A stretch of 27,292 nucleotides of DNA from Deltaproteobacteria bacterium (GCA_019313505.1 JAFDBA010000021.1:1-27292); one strand, 5' to 3'. Shown: positions 14,573 through 21,870, counted from the first letter of the stretch. Notes: generated from the letters alone by a model not told the origin. Numbers and translations are program-made.

Positions 14573-14789
14573 AGATTTAGATAAAAAATTTGATAATAAA
14601 GAAAATATTACCGAGTTCTTAGATTTGTCAAAGGCTAAAAGACCTGGACAAGAGCAAAAAAGAGTTAATGTGGATTTTCCGGTATGGATGATCCATCGTT
14701 TGGATAAGGAAGCAAAGCGTCTTGGAGTGCCCCGGCAATCAATTATCAAAATTTGGATTGCTGAAAGATTACAGAGAGCATCCGCCTGA
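14562..14789 (+). CDS. Ribbon-helix-helix antitoxin, BrnA/CopG type (integron cassette 3)
   Basis: This 75-aa antitoxin is encoded directly after and overlapping the BrnT toxin, with a strong GGAGGAGG ahead of the ATG. The N-terminal half is charged and helical and carries the ITEFLDLSKAKRPG linker. The C-terminal RHH domain reads RVNVDFPVWMIHRLDKEAKR, then GVPRQSIIKIWIAERLQ, the strand-helix-helix of CopG-like repressors. It would bind both toxin and operator. Its stop at 14787-14789 lies only five bases before the R'' side of the next attC-like site. Confidence 0.85.
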   Translation: MKAKDLDKKFDNKENITEFLDLSKAKRPGQEQKRVNVDFPVWMIHRLDKEAKRLGVPRQSIIKIWIAERLQRASA

Positions 14790-14794
14790 ATTGG

Positions 14795-14926
14795 ATTCGA
14801 ACCTGTCAGTGTACCAAACAGAAAGAGACGGAGCACTCTATCATTTACCATTTTTTTTGTTTAATAGCCTTTTTTGCTTTTTGCAATATCTTCGTTCCCT
14901 TCCTGCTGGTGACTTCTTCGTTAGCC
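14795..14926 (+). other. attC-like recombination site of cassette 3 (about 130 bp)
   Basis: The R'' box ATTCGAAC (14795-14802) is complementary to GTTCGAAA (14248-14255), the start of this cassette, at 7 of 8 positions. The L'' segment (CAGTGTACCAAACAG from 14807) pairs with the L' segment ending CTGCTGGTGACTT, with extrahelical bases. The right core is TTCGTTAGCC, with GTT at 14920-14922. The L'-R' end nearly matches that of the cassette 1 site. No matching GGCTAAC box follows the next gene, so the array seems to end here. Confidence 0.7.
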
Positions 14927-14987
14927 AACCCTATGACTCGGTCGAATGCCGTGAAAATTGATAAATTAAGAATTTAAAGGAGTTGAA

Positions 14988-15434
14988 ATGAATTCAAAGA
15001 CAAAAATTGGAATAGTTATCTGCGATCGCTATCGCCGTTGTGCGGGCGGGAAGTGTTTCCGAGCGATGAGGAACAAGGAAGGGGCTTTCAGTATATACAC
15101 TGACACCGAAGTTGAGTTGGTTGGTTTTACAACGTGCGATGGTTGTCCTGGGGGCAACATAGAATATGCGGGCGAAGAGATGGTGAAGAATGGCGCAGAG
15201 GTTATTCATTTAGCTACAGGCCTGGTGGTTGGTTATCCCCCCTGCCCCTATATAGATACATTCATAGCCTTTCTTGAAAAACGCTATGAGGTCAAGGTCG
15301 TTGTAGGCACGCACCCTATACCGAAAAAGTATCTTGATATGCATACTCATCTTGGGACATGGGAGAACTCAGCATGGAAGCCACTTGTCGCGCCGACCAT
15401 GAGTGATGAAGTTACCCGTGCAAGTTACGATTAA
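14988..15434 (+). CDS. CGGC-domain (putative metal-binding) protein
   Basis: The 148-aa protein carries the cysteine-rich pattern of CGGC-domain proteins. ICDRYRRCAGGKCFRA near residue 12 is followed by GFTTCDGCPGGNIEYA, a Cys-His-rich patch likely to bind a metal. A conserved TGLVVGYPPCPYID segment and GTHPIP follow. The function is unknown; metal storage or sensing in anaerobes is suggested by the cysteine content. AAGGAG lies well placed before the ATG. It directly follows the last attC-like site, so it could be a terminal cassette, but no complementary R'' box is found after it. Confidence 0.8.
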   Translation: MNSKTKIGIVICDRYRRCAGGKCFRAMRNKEGAFSIYTDTEVELVGFTTCDGCPGGNIEYAGEEMVKNGAEVIHLATGLVVGYPPCPYIDTFIAFLEKRYEVKVVVGTHPIPKKYLDMHTHLGTWENSAWKPLVAPTMSDEVTRASYD

Positions 15435-15527
15435 GCATAGCGAAATGGGTGACACCGATATTTTCTCAACAGTTTGAACATTTAACGAAGTCTAAACTTT
15501 GGTTTTTAGTGATGGAGGGATAGTATC

Positions 15528-15989
15528 ATGGCGCTTTTTCTTGTTCAACACGGTAAGAGTCTGCCCAGGGACAAAGACCCCCAAAAGGGTCTTTCCGAAG
15601 AAGGGATTGCTGAAACTGAGCGTATCGCACAGGTTGCCAAAGGATATAAAGTTCGTGTGGATGGTATAAGTCACAGTGGCAAAACCAGGGCCCGGCAAAC
15701 CGCTGATATTTTCGAGGCGGCACTCAAGCCGTCAGGCGGGATTCATGAGCAAAGCGGAATGAATCCTTTGGACGATGTGACCGCTTTTGCCAATACCATC
15801 GATCCCACAGAAGACATTATGTTGGTGGGACATCTGCCGTTCATGGAGCGGCTGACCGCCTATCTGATTACAGGATCCATCGAAAAGCCGGTATTTAAAT
15901 TCCAGAACAGCGGCATCGTATGCCTGGACAAAGGTCCGTACACTTGGTCCTGGGTAATCAAATGGACCCTGATGCCCAATATCGGATAA
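15528..15989 (+). CDS. SixA-like phosphohistidine phosphatase (histidine phosphatase superfamily)
   Basis: SixA removes phosphate from phosphohistidine in phosphorelay (HPt) proteins. The 153-aa protein is the typical short length. LVQHGKS near residue 6 has Gln in place of the Arg of the canonical RHG; the His is the nucleophile. GLSEEGIAET, SGKTRARQTADIF and LVGHLPFMERLTAYL (second catalytic His) follow in family order. QHG variants occur in SixA homologues, so activity is plausible. GGAGGG precedes the ATG. The following thiamine-binding gene is co-oriented. Confidence 0.85.
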   Translation: MALFLVQHGKSLPRDKDPQKGLSEEGIAETERIAQVAKGYKVRVDGISHSGKTRARQTADIFEAALKPSGGIHEQSGMNPLDDVTAFANTIDPTEDIMLVGHLPFMERLTAYLITGSIEKPVFKFQNSGIVCLDKGPYTWSWVIKWTLMPNIG

Positions 15990-16119
15990 AATCGATATGG
16001 TTTTTGTGTTTTGTTCTATATTCTTTTATGATAACAAAGAGTTAAACTGGTAATATTGTCAATGAACCGGCAAATATTTATTTCCGAAAGCAGCCAACAT
16101 TCATAAACGAGAGGATCAT

Positions 16120-16437
16120 ATGAGCACACTCATTGATTTTTCCATCTTTCCGTTGGACAAGGGCGAAAGTGTGAGTCCGTATGTGGCCAGGGTTGTGACG
16201 ATTATCAGACACAGCGGACTCCAATATAAGATCGGCCCCATGGGCACGACCATAGAAGGGGAGTGGGAGGAGCTTATGGAAGTGGTTACCCGCTGTTTCA
16301 AAGAACTGAAAAAAGACTGCGGCAGGATATATGTGTCCGTTAAATTCGATTACAGGGAGCACGGTTCCAACCGCATCATCAGTAAGGTGAAATCCGTGGG
16401 CGGAACAGAAGATAGTTGCTGTGAACAAAATAGGTGA
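16120..16437 (+). CDS. MTH1187/YkoF-family thiamine-binding protein
   Basis: This small (105 aa) ferredoxin-like fold protein belongs to the family formerly called DUF77, several members of which bind thiamine. The N-terminal FSIFPLDKGESVSPYVARVV and SGLQYKIGPMGTTIEG are the family's conserved regions. RCFKELKKDCGRIYVSVKFD and a small basic tail follow. It has no signal or membrane segment, so it is cytoplasmic. A weak Shine-Dalgarno (GAGAGGATCAT) precedes the ATG. It may buffer or sense thiamine-type ligands; no thiamine gene lies beside it. Confidence 0.85.
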   Translation: MSTLIDFSIFPLDKGESVSPYVARVVTIIRHSGLQYKIGPMGTTIEGEWEELMEVVTRCFKELKKDCGRIYVSVKFDYREHGSNRIISKVKSVGGTEDSCCEQNR

Positions 16438-16487
16438 AGCGTACACAGAGAATCATGCAGGCCTCAGGGGTAGCTATTCAAAAGGTA

Positions 16488-16517
16488 TTGACAGACTATT
16501 TCAAGAAAAAGTATGGT
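16488..16517 (+). promoter_or_regulatory. Possible promoter upstream of the unknown gene at 16552
   Basis: A perfect TTGACA (16488-16493) and TATGGT (16512-16517) are separated by 18 bases. It ends about 35 bases before the GTG at 16552. Confidence 0.35.
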
Positions 16518-16551
16518 ATGGTAATGATTAACATTCAGCGAGGTATTGTAA

Positions 16552-16953
16552 GTGTTGGGAACCAAGGGTTTTGACAAGCTTTTTACACCCGATGTTTTGA
16601 AACAGCTATTTTCGGAAGAGCGATCGGACCAATTTTTTGAGGCCCTTTACGGAGATGCAGAAGAAGGTGCTTACGACATTAGTCTCGAATTCATAGGCTT
16701 TCGGGAAAAACGGCTGGAATTTATGCTGCGTCTGACCCAACGAGCCGGGAAATGTATCACCTGCAGTCTTACCTATGGCCTGCCCGAAGTCTTTACCCGT
16801 CATCCGATTATCAACATCAAGGGATTGGTTCAAAACATCGAAGCGCTCCTTGACGGCAGGGGCCGCCGGTGCGCAGACTGGCACCTTGGGTCTACCCAGG
16901 AAGTCTCAAACAACCTCCACACCATTCCTCTTTCCATTTCTCTGAAAGGATAA
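16552..16953 (+). CDS. Conserved hypothetical protein
   Basis: This 133-aa protein is read from a GTG. Recognisable pieces are FTPDVLKQLFSEERSDQFFE, a DAEEGAYDISLEF segment, and a conserved-looking CITCSLTYGLPEVFTRHP with two cysteines. LLDGRGRRCADWHLG and a short C-terminal NLHTIPLSIS strand follow. No membrane segment, signal peptide or catalytic motif is evident. I think I have seen similar proteins in Desulfobacterota, but I cannot assign a function. The next gene (ferritin-like) starts 28 bases later on the same strand, so the two may be co-transcribed. Confidence 0.7.
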   Translation: MLGTKGFDKLFTPDVLKQLFSEERSDQFFEALYGDAEEGAYDISLEFIGFREKRLEFMLRLTQRAGKCITCSLTYGLPEVFTRHPIINIKGLVQNIEALLDGRGRRCADWHLGSTQEVSNNLHTIPLSISLKG

Positions 16954-16981
16954 CCAGTCCAGTCGGTATTATGGGAAAAAG

Positions 16982-17443
16982 ATGTTTTCTTTAAAAGATA
17001 TTATCGATATTGCTGTACAGATCGAACAAAATGGCGAACGTGTCTATAGGCGTGCAGCGGGAAAAATTGAAGATCCTTCACTGTGCTCCCTCCTGCAATG
17101 GCTGGCTGATGAAGAAGTCAAGCACATGGAATGGTTTAAAGCACTAAAAGACAATATCGCAGACACCGGAGAACATCCCGAAGAGGCGAAATTCGGCCGG
17201 GATTTATTGCAGAATGCTGTGGGAAGCCAGAGCTTTGCGCTGGAAGATGCGGATTTTTCCACCATGGACCATATTCAAGACCTGATTAACCTGGTCATGG
17301 AATTTGAAAATGATACGGTGCTGTTTTACAAAATGCTCCAGCCCCTGATTGAGGATCAAAAGACCCTGGAACAATTGCATGCCGTCATTCAAGAAGAAGA
17401 GAACCATGCACAGTGTCTAAAAAAGGTGCTGTCTGAATCTTAA
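16982..17443 (+). CDS. Ferritin-like (rubrerythrin/erythrin-type) diiron protein
   Basis: This 153-aa four-helix bundle protein has the metal-ligand pattern of the erythrin branch. EQNGERVYRRAA near residue 13, LADEEVKHMEWF near 40, MEFENDTVLFYKML near 102 and IQEEENHAQCLKKV near 136 give the paired Glu and ExxH motifs. There is no rubredoxin domain, so it is not a full rubrerythrin. Such proteins reduce peroxide or handle iron in anaerobes. It is probably co-transcribed with the upstream hypothetical gene and convergent with the next. Confidence 0.85.
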   Translation: MFSLKDIIDIAVQIEQNGERVYRRAAGKIEDPSLCSLLQWLADEEVKHMEWFKALKDNIADTGEHPEEAKFGRDLLQNAVGSQSFALEDADFSTMDHIQDLINLVMEFENDTVLFYKMLQPLIEDQKTLEQLHAVIQEEENHAQCLKKVLSES

Positions 17444-17466
17444 GTTGAGGATGATAAAGACTGATT

Positions 17467-17859
17467 TTATCTAGCCGATCTAATTGCCAGCGACGCTACT
17501 ATTCCCCACACCAGGTTAAAAAAGACAACAAACACCGGCGTGTACATACCGAGATCCATTCCAAAATAACCTTTGTCGGCTTTTAGCGGAAACACCACCA
17601 ATAGTTGGACAAAGGTGGGGAAAATACTGATTATCGCGCCTTTTGTGATGAGCTTGGTATTCATAAAGGGCAGTACGAACACCAACCCCCAGAGCCCTCC
17701 CCACACGATCCTCGGGTATAACCAGGAAAGTTTCAGGGCCGGCGCAATGGCCACCCCAAAATGTTTCGTGATTCCGTATTCACCAAATGCCCACACGGCC
17801 AGGCTGTTCGCCAAGGCCCCCAGACATCCGGCTGCAAAGCAGATGAGTAGTTTTTTCAT
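17467..17859 (-). CDS. Small integral membrane protein of unknown function
   Basis: This 130-aa protein has four likely membrane helices: residues about 5-25 (LICFAAGCLGALANSLAVWA), 48-66 (IVWGGLWGLVFVLPF), 72-90 and 107-126. There are few charged residues and no known transporter signature. The start ATG at 17857-17859 is not preceded by a strong Shine-Dalgarno. The ferritin-like gene on the plus strand ends 23 bases before its 3' end, so the two are convergent. Confidence 0.75.
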   Translation of the reverse strand: MKKLLICFAAGCLGALANSLAVWAFGEYGITKHFGVAIAPALKLSWLYPRIVWGGLWGLVFVLPFMNTKLITKGAIISIFPTFVQLLVVFPLKADKGYFGMDLGMYTPVFVVFFNLVWGIVASLAIRSAR

Positions 17860-18085
17860 ATCATTATCCTATAATTTTTGGTTTTCGTCCATATTGACAT
17901 GGTTTTATATAAATGATAGAAATCATATCGAAAAGTGTCAATATGTAATCTTATCTGAGACCTTTGAAAAATGCTCAATTTTGTTTAATAACAAGGAAGG
18001 CGAAAATTTTAACCACAGGAATACATTGAGTATTTTGAGGATTAAAATTTGAGCCTGACGCAGGAATTGGTATATCACATCTAAA
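17860..18085. other. Non-coding stretch that may be part of a dispersed repeat
   Basis: About 226 bases lie between the small membrane protein and the glycosyltransferase. The segment from about 17957 (GAGACCTTTGAAAAATGC onward) resembles repeat ends I have seen in Desulfobacterales, but no second copy occurs in this window. No promoter or hairpin stands out. If it is an inserted repeat, it could have removed the native promoter and start of the glycosyltransferase. Confidence 0.3.
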
Positions 18086-18127
18086 CTAAAAATTCTTCAT
18101 TTGCTCAGTCAGAGACCGGATTCAACC

Positions 18128-18141
18128 GGTAGTGGGTAGTG
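18128..18141 (+). repeat. 7-bp tandem duplication that shifts the glycosyltransferase frame
   Basis: GGTAGTG occurs twice in tandem (18128-18134 and 18135-18141). Deleting one unit restores a continuous frame reading ...DSTGSGIYVQAM, the expected GT4 N-terminal motif. Confidence 0.7.
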
Positions 18142-19313
18142 GTATATATGTGCAAGCCATGATTCGGGAAGCAACCGCTTGTGGCTATGACAATTATCTG
18201 GTTGCGGGTGTTCGTTCGGATTGTTGTGATGGTACTGACTGCATTGAGCAAGACAAATCCATGTTTGTGAATTTTCATAATGCTGATGTTTCCTATCATA
18301 TCCCCGGTATGAGCAATGTAATGCCTTATGAAAGTACCAGATTTTGCGACCTTTCCGAAGAAGATCTTAGCGAGTATGAAAAGGCTTTTTCCGAAATACT
18401 TCAAAATGCTGTTCACAAGTTTAAACCAGATATCATTCACAGCCACCATCTATGGATTGTCAGCTCTATGGCTCGCCGGCTCTTCCCGAATATTCCTATG
18501 GTAACTACCTGTCATGGCTCGGATTTGCGACAATTTCAGAATTGTCCTCACCTTCAAGAAAGAGTTTTATTTGGATGCCGGAAAATTGACGTTGTAATGG
18601 CTTTAAGTGAGGCACAAAAAAATGAAATTATCCGCTTTTACAATCTGGCTCCTGAAAAAATTATTATTGCCGGTGCCGGTTACAACGACAGTCTGTTTTA
18701 TTTAGATACAAAACCAAATCCTGATCCGGTGCAATTGGTGTACGCAGGAAAGCTGAGTAACGCCAAAGGCGTCCCCTGGTTTTTGCGTGCTTTACAATCA
18801 ATCAGTTCTCCTGCATGGCAATTACATCTTTTGGGCAGTGGCAGCGGAGAAGAAAAAGAGTATTGCCTCATACTGGCGAAGGAATTGGGGAAAAAGGTTC
18901 GTGTCTACGGCGCACTTCCCCAAAAGAGTTTGGCTAAGATAATGAGACACTCTCATATTTTGGTACTGCCTTCTTTTTATGAAGGTTTACCCCTTGTCGT
19001 CTTAGAAGGTCTGGCCAGCGGTTGCCGAATTGTTGCCACTGATCTTCCGGGAACTAAGGAAATACTTGGCAATTCTGATACAGATTTTATAACCTTGGTC
19101 AGGACACCACGTTTACGCTTCACAGATCAGCCGTACCGGGAAGATGAATATTCATTTGAAGAAAATCTGAAAAATGCAATTCAGCAACAGATTTATGCTG
19201 CATCCAAGTTTCCGCAAATTGATTTATCGCCAATTCAGGATAAAATTGATTCTTTTACCTGGACAGGCATATTTAAAAAAGTCAGAGAAGCTTACCTGAC
19301 ATGTTTAATCTAA
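18132..19313 (+). CDS. Family GT4 glycosyltransferase, 5' end disrupted by a 7-bp duplication
   Basis: Retaining GT4 enzymes transfer sugars from nucleotide donors to glycans such as LPS, exopolysaccharide or glycolipid. The C-terminal Rossmann domain shows VQLVYAGKLSNAKGVPWFLR, LHLLGSGSGEE, RVYGALPQKSL and the donor-site FYEGLPLVVLEGLASG (EX7E), then ATDLPGTKEIL. The N-terminal domain is largely present from GSGIYVQAMIREATACG. The conserved first strand (KILHLLSQRPDSTGSG) is encoded just upstream, at about 18089-18136, but in a different frame. The tandem GGTAGTG repeat at 18128-18141 shifts the frame, and the expected start codon at 18086-18088 reads CTA. Translation from the GTG at 18132 would lack the first strand. 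It is probably a pseudogene. Confidence 0.82.
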   Translation: MGSGIYVQAMIREATACGYDNYLVAGVRSDCCDGTDCIEQDKSMFVNFHNADVSYHIPGMSNVMPYESTRFCDLSEEDLSEYEKAFSEILQNAVHKFKPDIIHSHHLWIVSSMARRLFPNIPMVTTCHGSDLRQFQNCPHLQERVLFGCRKIDVVMALSEAQKNEIIRFYNLAPEKIIIAGAGYNDSLFYLDTKPNPDPVQLVYAGKLSNAKGVPWFLRALQSISSPAWQLHLLGSGSGEEKEYCLILAKELGKKVRVYGALPQKSLAKIMRHSHILVLPSFYEGLPLVVLEGLASGCRIVATDLPGTKEILGNSDTDFITLVRTPRLRFTDQPYREDEYSFEENLKNAIQQQIYAASKFPQIDLSPIQDKIDSFTWTGIFKKVREAYLTCLI

Positions 19314-19418
19314 TACTGTATTAAGAACAAATGACACGGCAAATACGGCAATATCAACTTTTCGCTTTTATCCAGGTAGCATTAAATATATCTTTAGAGG
19401 CATCCTGGAAGTCCCAGA

Positions 19419-19447
19419 GGTTCCATTTCGGCTTCGGTGTGGGAACC
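19419..19447. terminator. Weak hairpin between convergent genes
   Basis: GGTTCC (19419-19424) pairs with GGAACC (19442-19447), followed by ACATTTTA. It lies between the convergent glycosyltransferase and ABC-F genes and might terminate either. The stem is short and the call is tentative. Confidence 0.25.
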
Positions 19448-19452
19448 ACATT

Positions 19453-21315
19453 TTAATCGGATTCCAGTCTTTGAAATTTTTCTTCAAAAATAGCCTTTTG
19501 CGCCTCAAAAATACCGGAATATTTCACCAATTCATCATAAAGTTTTTCGATGTCCCCTTTGCAGCGATGAATCGACTTTGAGAGTTCCGCGATCCTGTTA
19601 CCGTCACCGGCCTGTGTAGCGTTTTGCATGGCAGCATGAAGTTCACCGAGCGTTATTTCATGTTTTTCAATATGGCTTTCGGTCCGGTGGAGACGCTGCT
19701 CAAGGGGTTTGAGGATCCTGGCACGTTCGGTAATACATTCCGAACGCCGACGTCTTATCTCTTTTTTAGACAGCTTTATTCGGGTACTCTCCTTTTTGTT
19801 CTCCCCGGGACCGGATATCAGAACATCTTCTTCATCTTTCCACCCGCCTTTTTCCAGAAACCGCTGGTAACCGCCTTCGAATAGAAAAATTTCATCATTT
19901 TGAAATATAATCAAACGTTCGGCAAGGGTTTTTAAAAACATTTCGTTGTGAGTTACCATCACCACCGTTCCGTCAAAACTGTCGACGGCGGCCAGCAAGG
20001 CATCACAGGATTCCAGATCGAGATGGTTGGTGGGCTCATCCAGCAGCAGCAGGTTTACCGGCGTCACCAGAAGCTTACCGATCAGCACCCTACTTTTTTC
20101 ACCGCCAGAGAGTACGTCAATTTTTTTTAAGGCCTTATCGCCCTCAAACAGCATGGCGCCGCAGATATTGCGCGCCTGCTGACGATCGACACCTGCATGC
20201 GAATAGAGAATTTCCTCTTCAACGGTTCGGGTATGGACCAGGCTTTGGATATTGGTCTGTTCAAAAAAACCCTTCCGGACAGCGGGATTTAAGACGATAT
20301 TGCCCCTTTGCATCCTGAGTACACCGGCCAGTAATTTTAGTAGCGTGGTCTTACCTTTTCCGTTTTTTCCGACAACGCAGATACGATCTCCTGACCCGAT
20401 GGTAATATTAAAGTTCTTTATTAACGGTTTGCGGGAGTCATAAGAAAAGGATAAATCCCTTGCGCTCAAGACGTGCTTGCCGAGAAAAGGGCTGCTTCTA
20501 AACGCAAAATCAAGGGTCTTGAGCTTTTCCAGTTTTTCTTTTTTTCCAGTTTTGGCCAGAGTTTTAATTCGTGACTGCACCAGATTGGCAAGTCTGGCCT
20601 TGGCCCTGAACCGCGCGACAAACTGTTCGATTTCTCTGCGGCGTCGCTCATCTTTAACTCGAGTTTTTTCATGAACCTCTTCTTCCAGGGCGATCTGAGC
20701 GTAAAATTTTTCTGTATTTCCGGGGAGTTTGCGCACCTTTTTGCGGTATATTCCCACGGTGTGGGTAACCAGTTTGTCCATAAACCCCCTGTTATGGGTG
20801 ATGAGCATTATTTCACGGGGCCAGTTCATCAAAAAGCGTTCGACCCAGCGGATGGAGGTTATGTCGAGGTAGTTGGTGGGTTCGTCTAAAAGTAATAGAT
20901 CCGGTTCGGAAACCAGCACTTTGGCAAGGTTCAGTCGAACCTGGAATCCCCCGGAAAAATCAAAGGGGGGGCGTTGCATGTCGTCTTTGTTGAAACCCAG
21001 GCCCGTTAAAACTTTTTCTACCTTCCAGTAATGGTCCCGTTCCTGGGCGGACAGCCCGGTCATAGCCTCTTTGAGAACTGTATCTTTAGTAAAATCCAGG
21101 TTCTGGCGAACATAACCTATGCGGTAATGTTTGGGGATGCTTATGGTTCCGATGTCTGGAGACTCTTCTCCGATGATGATTCGAAAAAGGGTTGTTTTTC
21201 CGTGCCCGTTGAGACCGACAAGTCCAATCCGTTCCTTTGGGTTGATCTTGAAGCTGGCGCCTTCAAAAAGAATTTGAGAGCCAAAGCTTTTGTAAAGATT
21301 TTCAACACCTATCAT
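19453..21315 (-). CDS. ABC-F family ATPase (Uup/EttA-type translation factor)
   Basis: ABC-F proteins are soluble twin-cassette ATPases that act on ribosomes, not in transport. The 620-aa protein has two nucleotide-binding domains without membrane segments. In domain 1 are GLNGHGKTT, DFSGGFQVRLNLAK and LLLLDEPTNYLD. In domain 2 are GKNGKGKTT, LSGGEKSRVLIGKLL and LLLLDEPTNHLD. The linker between them is highly basic and helical, and a C-terminal coiled coil (RILKPLEQRLHRTESHIEKH) follows, as in Uup-like proteins. The conserved second Gly of the signature in domain 1 is present. The ATG lacks a clear Shine-Dalgarno. The exact subfamily (Uup, YheS, YdiF type) cannot be set by eye. Confidence 0.92.
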   Translation of the reverse strand: MIGVENLYKSFGSQILFEGASFKINPKERIGLVGLNGHGKTTLFRIIIGEESPDIGTISIPKHYRIGYVRQNLDFTKDTVLKEAMTGLSAQERDHYWKVEKVLTGLGFNKDDMQRPPFDFSGGFQVRLNLAKVLVSEPDLLLLDEPTNYLDITSIRWVERFLMNWPREIMLITHNRGFMDKLVTHTVGIYRKKVRKLPGNTEKFYAQIALEEEVHEKTRVKDERRRREIEQFVARFRAKARLANLVQSRIKTLAKTGKKEKLEKLKTLDFAFRSSPFLGKHVLSARDLSFSYDSRKPLIKNFNITIGSGDRICVVGKNGKGKTTLLKLLAGVLRMQRGNIVLNPAVRKGFFEQTNIQSLVHTRTVEEEILYSHAGVDRQQARNICGAMLFEGDKALKKIDVLSGGEKSRVLIGKLLVTPVNLLLLDEPTNHLDLESCDALLAAVDSFDGTVVMVTHNEMFLKTLAERLIIFQNDEIFLFEGGYQRFLEKGGWKDEEDVLISGPGENKKESTRIKLSKKEIRRRRSECITERARILKPLEQRLHRTESHIEKHEITLGELHAAMQNATQAGDGNRIAELSKSIHRCKGDIEKLYDELVKYSGIFEAQKAIFEEKFQRLESD

Positions 21316-21578
21316 ATGTTAGCTAATTGCGAAACCGGTTGGCCGCTCCATTAGAAACGGTCACCGTTTCTTCGACCTCGCATTGATCTTCGGCCTGATG
21401 CAAATTTTCCTTTGTCCTATGGTTGGTTGACAAAAATAAGTTTGAGATGTTTTCTAAACCCCTTCTGTCCTTTATATGATATAAAAAGATTGTTCAAGGA
21501 GAATTACGACATATAGTGGTATTTTCCTGACCACCCACCAGTTATTGTATGTTATTGTGGACTTCCGGGACCCTTAGA
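21316..21578. other. Gene-poor stretch upstream of ABC-F
   Basis: No gene, promoter or hairpin stands out between the ABC-F start and the flavodoxin-family remnant. It may contain eroded upstream parts of that remnant, as no continuous frame remains. Confidence 0.35.
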
Positions 21579-21740
21579 ACAATAAGATTCTATTTTATAA
21601 ATCAAGTTATTGTACCCGGATCTATATATTGGAATGTGGGATTCGGATTCAACAAGGAAGAAGTTAAAGATGAAGAAGAAGGCATGAATACTATGAAAAT
21701 TTTAGGCGAAAATATGGTATGGCTCTTAAAAAAAAATTAA
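21579..21740 (+). pseudogene. C-terminal remnant of a flavodoxin-family NAD(P)H-dependent oxidoreductase
   Basis: A short frame reads FYFINQVIVPGSIYWNVGFG, then FNKEEVKDEEEGMNTM, then KILGENMVWLLKKN and a stop. VPGSxYWN followed by DEEGxxTMxxLGxNMxWLLK is the C-terminal pattern I associate with flavodoxin-fold FMN reductase / iron-sulphur flavoproteins. Everything N-terminal, including the flavin-binding loop, is missing, so this is a gene fossil. Identification rests on memory of the family and one ~50-residue segment. Confidence 0.5.
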
Positions 21741-21870
21741 TGCATAACAAATAAATCAAGCGGGCGTGAAAAGATGCACTAAGGGTTCGCGCAAAAATAA
21801 ATTTACAATTTTGGGAGTTGAGGCGCCCGACCGGCAAGGCACGAAAACTTAAGAAATCAGCGTTTAAGGA
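21741..21870. other. Intergenic stretch downstream of ssb
   Basis: CGGGCG (21761-21766) and CGCCCG (21824-21829) form an inverted repeat with a long loop. No gene is seen. It lies 3' of ssb on the minus strand and could contribute to termination, although the loop is too long for a standard terminator. Confidence 0.25.

Noticed and set aside
14722..14961. Plus-strand frame that spans the antitoxin end and the third attC-like site
   Set aside because: It is a shadow of the antitoxin reading frame that continues into the attC stem; no evidence of translation.
15478..15510. TTTAACGAAGTC after the CGGC gene as an R''-L'' box closing a fourth cassette
   Set aside because: It is not complementary to the start GTTAGCC of such a cassette, and no matching L'-R' end follows.
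21741..21830. attC-like sequence starting GCATAACAAATAAATC
   Set aside because: It resembles an R''-L'' box, but no complementary R' follows at the right distance and no cassette or integrase lies next to it.
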